Source: Micromonospora profundi (GTDB lineage Bacteria; Actinomycetota; Actinomycetes; Mycobacteriales; Micromonosporaceae). From it: 64,000 nt of DNA. The stretch spans positions 5,489,001 to 5,553,000 of the forward strand of contig NZ_JAATJK010000001.1 in assembly GCF_011927785.1 (NCBI RefSeq), given 5' to 3'. Positions within the stretch are counted from its first letter, which is position 1; the number at the start of each line of letters is the position of its first letter. Positions 57,851 to 64,000 of this stretch are shown piece after piece. The notes beneath the pieces are model-generated. The model was not told the origin of the DNA and did not search any database. It saw only the letters and a list, made by a program, of their open reading frames with translations. A program made the translations under genes and the position numbers.

Positions 57851-60709
57851 CTACTCGGTGCTGGTGGTGGCCTTGCGCGGGGCGGCCTTTTTGGCCGGGG
57901 TCTTCTTCGCCGCGGTGGTGGTCGCCTTGGCTGTCGTGGCCTTCTTAGCAGCTGTGGACTTGCTGGCGGCGGCCGTCTTCTTGGTGGCCGTTGCCTTCTT
58001 CGCCACTGCCTTCTTGGCCGGAGCCTTCTTGGCCGCCGCCTTCTTCTTCGGCGCCGGACCCTTCGCCCGCTTCTCGGCCAGCATCTCCGAGGCTTCCTCG
58101 ATGCTCAACGCCTCCGGGGTCTGCCCACGGCGCAGCGACGCGTTGAACTCCCCGTCGGTGACGTACGGGCCGAAGCGGCCGTCCTTGATCACCAGCGGCT
58201 TCTCGGTCAGCGGGTCGACGCCCATCTCACGCAGCGGCGGCGCGGCGGCCCGCCGTCCACGGGCCTTCGGAGCCGCCAGCAGGGCCAGCGCCTCGTCCAG
58301 GCTGACCGTGAACATCTGGTCCTCGGACTCCAGCGACCGGAACTCCTCGCCCTGCTTCACGTACGGGCCGTAGCGGCCGTTGTTGGCGAACACCTCGACG
58401 CCGTCCGGCGCGACGCCCACCAGCCGGGGCAAGCTGAGCAGCTTGAGGGCCTGCTCCAGGGTGAGCGAGTCCGGAGTCTGCGAACGCAGCAGCGACGACT
58501 TCCGCTCACCACTGGACACGTACGGGCCGAAGCGGCCGGACTTGAGCACGATCGGCTCGCCGGTGGCCGGGTCGTCACCGAGCTTGCGCTCGCCGCTGCC
58601 ACCGAGGAACAGCTCGTGCACCTTCTCCGGGGTCAGCTCGTCGGGAGCCAGGCCCTCGGGGATCGGCGCCCGGTCGCCCTGGGCCCCGCCCTCCTCGCCG
58701 TCACCGGAGGCGGCCGGCGTCGGCTGCTCACCGCCGGGCAGCTCCCGCTGGAGGTACGGCCCATAGCGGCCGACCCGAACCACGACCTCGCGGCCGTCGT
58801 CGTCGGTGAACAGCGGGATGGAGTTGACGCTGCGGGCGTCGATCTCGCTGAGGTTCTCGGTGACAAGCTTCTTGAGCCCACCCGAACGGGCGATGCCCTG
58901 GTCGCCGGCACCGTTTGAGCTGCCGAAGTAGAACGCGGTGAGGAAGTCGACAGCGGCGTGATCCCCGCCGGCGATCTCGTCCAGCTCGTTCTCCATCGTG
59001 GCCGTGAAGTCGTAGTCGATGAGGCGGGGGTAGTGCCGCTCCATCAGCCCGATCACGGCGAACGCCAGGAAGGTGGGGATCATCGCCTGGCCGCGCTTGG
59101 TGACGTACCCCCGGTCCTGGATCGTCTGCATGATCGACGCATAGGTGGACGGGCGGCCGATGCCCAGCTCTTCCAGGGCCTTGACCAGCGACGCCTCGGT
59201 GTAGCGCGACGGCGGCTGGGTGTGGTGACCCTGCGCCGCAAGCTCGTCGGCGGTCAGCGGCTGGTCCTTGACCAGGGTCGGCAGCCGGCGCTCGGCGTCC
59301 TCGGCCTCGGCGTTCTCGTCATCGGAGGACTCGACGTACGCGCGCAGGAAGCCCGGATCGGTGATGGTCTTGCCGGTGGCGCCGAAGTCCGCCTCTTCCT
59401 GGGAGGTGGAGACCGCGCGGATGCGCACCGAGACGCTGGAGCCGACCGCGTCGGTCATCTGCGAGGCGATGGTGCGCCGCCAGATCAGCTCGTAGAGCTT
59501 GAACTCCTCGGCGGACAACTCCTTGGCCACCTCGCCCGGGGTGCGGAAGTTGTCCCCCGCCGGGCGGATCGCCTCGTGCGCCTCCTGCGCGTTCTTCACC
59601 TTGCCGGTGTATCGGCGCGGCTCCGGCGGCACGCTGCGCTCGCCGTACAGCTCGACGATCTGCCGGCGGGCCGCCGAGATGGCGGTCTCCGACAGGTTCA
59701 CCGAGTCGGTACGCATATAGGTGATGTAGCCGTTCTCGTAGAGCCGCTGCGCGGTGCGCATCGTCTGCTGCGAGGACAGTCGCAGCTTGCGGGCCGCCTC
59801 CTGCTGAAGCGTGGAGGTGATGAACGGCGCGTACGGGCGACGGCGGTAGGGCTTCTCCTCGACGCGGGTGACAGTGAACGGCCGCCCCTCCAGCCGGGCG
59901 GCGAGCCCCCGGGCGCCGCCCTCGTCGAGGTGCACAACGCCGGCGCCGGGCTTAACCTTGCCGGTGGTCGGCTCGAAGTCCTTACCCGTGGCGATCCGGT
60001 CACCGTTGAGCGCGACGAGGGTGGCGTTGAAGGTGCGCGGCCCCTCACCGGCGTTCGCCACGGCGAGGGTGGCCAGGATGTCCCAGTATTCGGCGGTGCG
60101 GAACGCCATCCGCTGCCGCTCCCGCTCGACCACGATGCGGGTCGCCACGGACTGCACACGGCCCGCCGAGAGCTTCGGCATGACCTTCTTCCACAGCACC
60201 GGGGAGACCTCGTAGCCGTAGAGCCGGTCGAGGATCCGCCGCGCCTCCTGGGCGTCGACAAGGTCGCGGTCGATCTCCCGGGGGTTGGCCACCGCCGCCT
60301 GGATCGCCGGCTTGGTGATCTCGTGGAAGACCATCCGCTTGACCGGCACCTTGGGCTTGAGCGTCTCGACGAGGTGCCAGGCGATCGCCTCGCCCTCGCG
60401 GTCCTCATCCGTGGCCAGGAAGATCTCGTCGACCTCCTTGGCCAGCTTCATCAGCTTGCTGATCTGCTGCTTGCGGTCGGCGGAGACGACGTAGAGCGCG
60501 TGGAAGCCGTTGTCGACGTCCACCCCGAGGCGGGCCCACGGCTCACCCTTGTACTTGGCCGGCACGTCGGCGGCGTTGCGCGGCAGGTCGCGGACGTGAC
60601 CGAAGCTGGCCTCCACGACGTACCCCGGGCCGAGGTAGCCCGAGATCGTCTTGGCCTTCGCCGGTGACTCGACGATGACCAGACGGGTGGTTCCAGCTTT
60701 GCTCGGCAC
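57851..60709 (-). CDS. topA: DNA topoisomerase I
   Basis: 952 aa from GTG 60709 (a longer frame to 60820 has no conserved sequence). Toprim: RLVIVESPAKAKTISGYLGP, AEEDREGEA-type ATDEDREGEAIAWHLVETLK. The active Tyr lies in YENGYITYMRTDSVNLSETA. C-terminal part has four GRxGPYV-type repeats (GRYGPYLQRE, GRFGPYVSSGE, GRYGPYVKQGEE, GRFGPYVTDGEF) instead of zinc fingers, as in mycobacteria, then a Lys/Ala tail (KKKAAAKKAPAKKAVAKKAT). It relaxes negative supercoils. The basic tail aids DNA binding. Confidence 0.96.
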   Translation of the reverse strand: MPSKAGTTRLVIVESPAKAKTISGYLGPGYVVEASFGHVRDLPRNAADVPAKYKGEPWARLGVDVDNGFHALYVVSADRKQQISKLMKLAKEVDEIFLATDEDREGEAIAWHLVETLKPKVPVKRMVFHEITKPAIQAAVANPREIDRDLVDAQEARRILDRLYGYEVSPVLWKKVMPKLSAGRVQSVATRIVVERERQRMAFRTAEYWDILATLAVANAGEGPRTFNATLVALNGDRIATGKDFEPTTGKVKPGAGVVHLDEGGARGLAARLEGRPFTVTRVEEKPYRRRPYAPFITSTLQQEAARKLRLSSQQTMRTAQRLYENGYITYMRTDSVNLSETAISAARRQIVELYGERSVPPEPRRYTGKVKNAQEAHEAIRPAGDNFRTPGEVAKELSAEEFKLYELIWRRTIASQMTDAVGSSVSVRIRAVSTSQEEADFGATGKTITDPGFLRAYVESSDDENAEAEDAERRLPTLVKDQPLTADELAAQGHHTQPPSRYTEASLVKALEELGIGRPSTYASIMQTIQDRGYVTKRGQAMIPTFLAFAVIGLMERHYPRLIDYDFTATMENELDEIAGGDHAAVDFLTAFYFGSSNGAGDQGIARSGGLKKLVTENLSEIDARSVNSIPLFTDDDGREVVVRVGRYGPYLQRELPGGEQPTPAASGDGEEGGAQGDRAPIPEGLAPDELTPEKVHELFLGGSGERKLGDDPATGEPIVLKSGRFGPYVSSGERKSSLLRSQTPDSLTLEQALKLLSLPRLVGVAPDGVEVFANNGRYGPYVKQGEEFRSLESEDQMFTVSLDEALALLAAPKARGRRAAAPPLREMGVDPLTEKPLVIKDGRFGPYVTDGEFNASLRRGQTPEALSIEEASEMLAEKRAKGPAPKKKAAAKKAPAKKAVAKKATATKKTAAASKSTAAKKATTAKATTTAAKKTPAKKAAPRKATTSTE

Positions 60710-61032
60710 GTCTCTGTCGACCTCACTCCTGCTCGTGGCCTGCCGGTGCCCGAGAAGCGACCGTTCTCGACCCCGCCGTGGCACCGGCGGTCCGGATGTC
60801 CAACGTAACGCGCCGCCCACGTTTCAGGTTTCGCGGGCGGCAAACCGCTCGGGCGCGGCGGTGAAGTCCCGCCCCACCGCGCTCAGCACTGCCGGACGGC
60901 GCCACCGTACACCGTGAGTAGGGCTCGAAGCGGGTCACTGTGACGATGGCGGGCCCTCAACAACCCGCCCCCGCTGAAATCCAACCCCCCGCTGTCCAAC
61001 ACCAGACAGACGCGAATCCACGCCCCCGCCTC

Positions 61033-61107
61033 GTCGATCATGGACTTGTGGTGGGCGTTTTCACCCCGGAAGAGAAGTACGTCCACCACCACAACTCCAT
61101 GATCGAC
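61033..61107. repeat. GATC-ended imperfect palindrome (copy 2)
   Basis: The left arm begins GTCGATCATGGACTTGTGGT and the right arm ends CACAACTCCATGATCGAC (to 61107); they pair with few mismatches around an internal loop of about 25 nt. It lies in the 445-bp gap between topA and the hypothetical gene at 61155. The rest of that gap is GC-rich (GGGGCGGGG runs) with no gene I can support; the topA promoter must be near its left end. Confidence 0.7.
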
Positions 61108-61154
61108 CGGGGCGGGGGCGGGGGCGGGGCGGGGCGGGCGGGCGGGGCGGGAAA

Positions 61155-61952
61155 CTACGGGCGGGTTGGCCAGAGTTTGGGGGGTGCTGCGGCTGGGGGG
61201 TCGCCTACTAACTCGGCCAGGCGTGTCAACCTGCGCCGGCCGGTTATCCGGTAGGCCGGGCCGCCTTCGGCGGGGGCGAGCAGCGTCGCGGACAGGCCTG
61301 CGGCGGCGAGCGCCGCGCCGAGCGCGTCCCAGGAATCCGGGTCGCCCTCGCCGAGCCCCAGCAGGAAACCGCCGGGCGGCTCCGGCGTACCGGCTGCGGC
61401 GACCCAGAGCCGCAACCGCCGGCCGGTGAGGTGCAGGACCGCCGGTGGGCGCTTGACAGCACCGTGCAGCCAGGCGGCCGCGAGCGGCTTCAACACCCGG
61501 GTGTACGACGTACGGACCGTGTGTTTGCCGTCCTCGGTCGGCTCCCAGCTCGCGGCGAGACCCCGCAGTGCCAGTTCGGCGACGAGCACGTGCACCCGCC
61601 AGGCAGCGTCCACCCGCACCGAGAGTCGCGCCGTGCCGCCCATCCGGACGACTTCGCCCGGCCCGGCGAGCAGCCCGGCCAAATCGGCGACCGTCGGCTC
61701 GGCGGCCTCCGCGCCGAAGAAGACAAGTTGCCGCCCGGCGTCCTCGTCCTCGGGAGTGCCGGAGTGAGCCGACCCAGGGCGGACGGAGCCGCTGCGCCGC
61801 CGACCCCTGCCAGCAGCGCCGGCCAGGGCGTCGGCAGCGACAGCGCCGGCGCTGGACTCCGCCGGGACAGAAGCTGGCGGATCGGGTGCGGGAAACAGGG
61901 CCGGGACCGGCGGCTGCGCCGCCCCGGTGTCACCGAGCCCGCTCAGCGACAC
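61155..61952 (-). CDS. Conserved actinobacterial hypothetical (topA neighbour)
   Basis: 265 aa from GTG 61952, overlapping the lipoprotein stop by 10 bp. An unstructured Ala/Pro/Gly-rich N-terminus is followed by a compact domain: VVRMGGTARLSVRVDAAWRV then HVLVAELALRGLAASWEP, HTVRTSYTRVLKPLAAAWLH and AYRITGRRRLTRLAELVG. Orthologues sit next to topA in many actinobacteria. Function unknown. Translation is probably coupled to the lipoprotein gene. Confidence 0.75.
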   Translation of the reverse strand: MSLSGLGDTGAAQPPVPALFPAPDPPASVPAESSAGAVAADALAGAAGRGRRRSGSVRPGSAHSGTPEDEDAGRQLVFFGAEAAEPTVADLAGLLAGPGEVVRMGGTARLSVRVDAAWRVHVLVAELALRGLAASWEPTEDGKHTVRTSYTRVLKPLAAAWLHGAVKRPPAVLHLTGRRLRLWVAAAGTPEPPGGFLLGLGEGDPDSWDALGAALAAAGLSATLLAPAEGGPAYRITGRRRLTRLAELVGDPPAAAPPKLWPTRP

Positions 61953-62482
61953 TCCGGCACCTCGTCGAAGGCTTGTTTCAGCTCCTCGGAGTTGAGCTGG
62001 CTGGTGTCCAGCGCGCTGGCGTCGTACTCCTTGTTGAGCGTCTCCACGGCGGCCCGGACGCCGCCGTAGAAGACAGTGGGCTCGCCGGTGCCCAGGCCGT
62101 CGATGGTGTCCCGTGCGCGACCGTAGGCGTCGCGCATCTTGCCCAGGGAAGCGCGGAACCCGGCGGCGATGGCCTCGCCGTTGTCCGTCTCGGGCACCCC
62201 GGCCTGCTCCACCTTGCGTCGCGCGGTCTCGCTTGCCTGCTCCGCGCCGCCGAAGAGCCGCACCAGGTTCTCCTTGGCCTGCGCGGGGGTGGTCTGCGCG
62301 GTCATCTGCTGGTCGGCGCTGCTCGTCAGCTTGCTGATCTCGGAGCGCCACGGGGTGAGCGCGCCGCAGACCGAAGCCGCCCACGCCCGTGGGCTGGGGC
62401 CGCCGCCGCAGCCGGCCAGGATGGCGAGCGTGGCCAGGACCACCGTGAGCTTTCCAACGGTGGACGTCCGGCACGTACGCAT
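61943..62482 (-). CDS. Lipoprotein of unknown function
   Basis: 179 aa from ATG 62482. Signal and lipobox: MRTCRTSTVGKLTVVLATLA then ILAGC, with Cys about 25. The mature part is helical (RSEISKLTSSADQQMTAQTT, FRASLGKMRDAYGRARDTID) and has cysteines at ASVCGAL and VPECR that may pair. No family recognised; conserved with its downstream neighbour in the topA region. Anchored outside the membrane. Confidence 0.8.
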   Translation of the reverse strand: MRTCRTSTVGKLTVVLATLAILAGCGGGPSPRAWAASVCGALTPWRSEISKLTSSADQQMTAQTTPAQAKENLVRLFGGAEQASETARRKVEQAGVPETDNGEAIAAGFRASLGKMRDAYGRARDTIDGLGTGEPTVFYGGVRAAVETLNKEYDASALDTSQLNSEELKQAFDEVPECR

Positions 62483-62546
62483 GCGTTGCAGCGTACGGCC
62501 TTTGGCCAGGTGTGGCACCGGTCGGTTGGATGGGACCGGACGGCAG

Positions 62547-62582
62547 CGGTCCCCGGTCGGCTGGTGCGCCGACCGGGGACCG
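62547..62582 (-). terminator. Terminator after hppA
   Basis: CGGTCCCCGGTCGG (62547-62560) and CCGACCGGGGACCG (62569-62582) form a 14-bp perfect stem with an 8-nt loop, 17 bp after the hppA stop on the minus strand. Confidence 0.75.
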
Positions 62583-62598
62583 GGTACCGCTGTTTCGA

Positions 62599-64000
62599 TC
62601 AGGCGTTCACCGTCTCCGGCCGGTGGTCGGTGCTGCCCGCACCGGTGTTGCCGCCGCCCTCGGACTCGTCCATGGCGATGCCCTTGCGCTTGCTGAACAC
62701 CACGGACGCCACGATGATCGCCGTCGCGACCAGCGCGATGGTCACCCGCAGCCCGACGTTGCGGTCGTCGCCGACGCTCCAGGCCACCACGGCGGGCGCG
62801 ATCAGCAGCGAGACCAGGTTCATCACCTTGATCAGCGGGTTGATCGCCGGGCCGGCGGTGTCCTTGAACGGGTCACCGACGGTGTCACCGATGACCGTGG
62901 CGGCGTGCGCCTCGGAGCCCTTGCCGCCGTACGCGCCGTCCTCGACCAGCTTCTTGGCGTTGTCCCAAGCGCCACCGGAGTTGGCAAGGAAGACAGCCAT
63001 CAGGGTGCCGGCGCCGATCGCCCCGGCCAGGTACGCGGCGAGCGCGCCGGGCCCGAGACCGAAACCGACAGCGATCGGCGCCAGGATGGCGAGCAGGCCG
63101 GGGGTCACCAGCTCGCGCTGCGCGTCCCGGGTGCAGATGTCGACGACCTTGCCGTACTCCGGGCGCTGGGTGCGGTCCATGATGCCGGGCAGTTCACGGA
63201 ACTGCCGGCGGACCTCCATCACCACGGCACCGGCCGAGCGGGACACCGCGTTGATGGCCAGGCCGGAGAAGAGGAACACGACAGCCGCACCGATGATCAG
63301 GCCGACCAGGTTGCGCGGGTTCGCCACGTTCAGCGAGTTGAGGATCTCGCCGCCGACGTCGCCAACGCCGGCGTCCGCGTACGCGGTGCGCAGCGAGTCG
63401 GTGTACGAGCCGAACAGCGCGGTCGCCGCGAGCACCGCGGTGGCGATCGCGATGCCCTTGGTGATCGCCTTGGTGGTGTTGCCGACCGCGTCCAGCTCGG
63501 TGAGCGTCCGTGCGCCGTGCTCGTCGATGTCACCGGACATCTCGGCGATGCCCTGGGCGTTGTCGGAGATCGGCCCGAAGGTGTCCATCGCCACGATCAC
63601 GCCGACGGTGGTGAGCAGGCCGGTGCCGGCCAGCGCGACAGCGAACAGCGACAGCGTGATGGAGCTGCCGCCGAGCAGGAACGCGCCGAAGACACCGGCG
63701 CCGATGAGCAGCGCCGAGTAGACCGCCGACTCCAGGCCGATGCTGATGCCGGCCAGGATGACGGTGGCCGCACCGGTCTGCGAGCTCTTGCCGATGTCCT
63801 GCACCGGACGGCGGTTGGTCTCGGTGAAGTAGCCGGTCAGCGCCTGGATCGCACCGGCCAGCACGATGCCGATCACCACCGCGCCGATGGCCACCAGCCG
63901 CGGGTTGCCCGTCGCGTCGGTAAGCCCGCTGCTGAACTCGCCGAAGGTCGCCGGCAGGTACGCGTACGCGGCGATCGCCACAAGCACTGCGGAGAGCACT
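62599..64000 (-). CDS. hppA: Membrane proton-pumping pyrophosphatase, partial (N-terminal part outside window)
   Basis: At least 466 residues; the 5' part lies beyond the right edge. Multi-helix H+-PPase: IVAMDTFGPISDNAQGIAEM (GPxSDNAxG), DELDAVGNTTKAITKGIAIA-type LDAVGNTTKAITKG, IIGAAVVFLFSGLAINAVSR, VGDTVGDPFKDTAGPAINPL (the pyrophosphate-binding GDPFKDTxGP). Lys in GNTTKA at the position that is Ala in potassium-dependent enzymes marks the K+-independent class. It uses pyrophosphate energy to pump protons. C-terminus ends in an acidic/Ser tail. Confidence 0.95.
   Translation of the reverse strand, partial: VLSAVLVAIAAYAYLPATFGEFSSGLTDATGNPRLVAIGAVVIGIVLAGAIQALTGYFTETNRRPVQDIGKSSQTGAATVILAGISIGLESAVYSALLIGAGVFGAFLLGGSSITLSLFAVALAGTGLLTTVGVIVAMDTFGPISDNAQGIAEMSGDIDEHGARTLTELDAVGNTTKAITKGIAIATAVLAATALFGSYTDSLRTAYADAGVGDVGGEILNSLNVANPRNLVGLIIGAAVVFLFSGLAINAVSRSAGAVVMEVRRQFRELPGIMDRTQRPEYGKVVDICTRDAQRELVTPGLLAILAPIAVGFGLGPGALAAYLAGAIGAGTLMAVFLANSGGAWDNAKKLVEDGAYGGKGSEAHAATVIGDTVGDPFKDTAGPAINPLIKVMNLVSLLIAPAVVAWSVGDDRNVGLRVTIALVATAIIVASVVFSKRKGIAMDESEGGGNTGAGSTDHRPETVNA

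Noticed and set aside
58958..60667. 569-codon plus frame opposite topA
   Set aside because: Antisense shadow of a certain gene; rich in Arg, Leu, Asp, His as expected for reverse-strand reading.
1..64000. Search for CRISPR arrays, rRNA genes and riboswitches
   Set aside because: No regularly spaced direct repeats with unique spacers (the 62-bp array has no variable spacers), no rRNA-like stretches and no riboswitch consensus recognised by eye.

Overview
This is a very GC-rich actinobacterial chromosome segment, most likely from Micromonospora or a close relative in the Micromonosporaceae. The evidence is the GC-rich third codon positions, frequent GTG starts, TGATG and ATGA gene junctions, a thymidylate kinase fused to an MFS-type membrane domain, Lys/Ala-rich tails on Ku and topoisomerase I, a mycobacterial-type XPB helicase pair and a futalosine-pathway menaquinone gene. 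It is chromosomal throughout. The first gene (helicase partner) and the last gene (proton pyrophosphatase) are cut by the window edges.

Layout. 0-8 kb: XPB-family helicase and its partner protein, HAD phosphatase, cold-shock protein, mqnD, an array of 62-bp hairpin repeats and an L,D-transpeptidase lipoprotein. 8-15 kb: TetR/DUF4267 pair with twin operators, secreted M43 metalloprotease, TIGR03089 protein, and a split NHEJ locus (polymerase and ligase genes divergent from ku). 15-23 kb: membrane-anchored FKBP, HAD, quinone reductase, acyl-CoA ligase, Nudix, drug-efflux MFS and a PfpI-like protein. 23-28 kb: bifunctional heptose kinase/adenylyltransferase, GT2 and GT9 glycosyltransferases, then Hsp20 and DUF2231. 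28-31 kb: small housekeeping or stress enzymes.

31.5-38.6 kb holds the most interesting locus: one minus-strand operon that looks like an undescribed peptide (RiPP-like) system. It begins with a 58-aa peptide carrying six cysteines, found here between annotated-size genes and preceded by a perfect Shine-Dalgarno sequence. Then come a hairpin, a membrane thioredoxin-like protein (CxxC), an ABC exporter, MauE (CxC), a type I signal peptidase, a ThiF/E1-like adenylyltransferase, a 23-aa peptide with its own strong ribosome site, a membrane HExxH protein with a PqqD-like N-terminal domain, and a DUF3105 protein. My model is that the cysteine-rich peptide is exported, trimmed by the dedicated signal peptidase and oxidised by the MauE/thioredoxin pair, while the ThiF and HExxH proteins act on the 23-aa peptide or on the same precursor. 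The roughly 70 bp upstream of the operon recur upstream of a secreted cysteine-containing protein at 47.5 kb, which suggests co-regulation.

39-45 kb is an accessory, decayed stretch: SDR/Atu4866 pair with a divergent MmyB-like regulator, GNAT, DUF1330, TetR, an SDR remnant, a secreted beta-propeller protein and an integrase C-terminal fragment beside tRNA-Thr(CGT), consistent with an old integration site. 45-64 kb returns to core genome: metallophosphoesterase, RicT, a WXG100/YbaB-like trio, holB, the MFS-tmk fusion, an alanine-racemase-like protein, a TetR/sugar-lactone oxidase pair, topA, two conserved hypotheticals and hppA.
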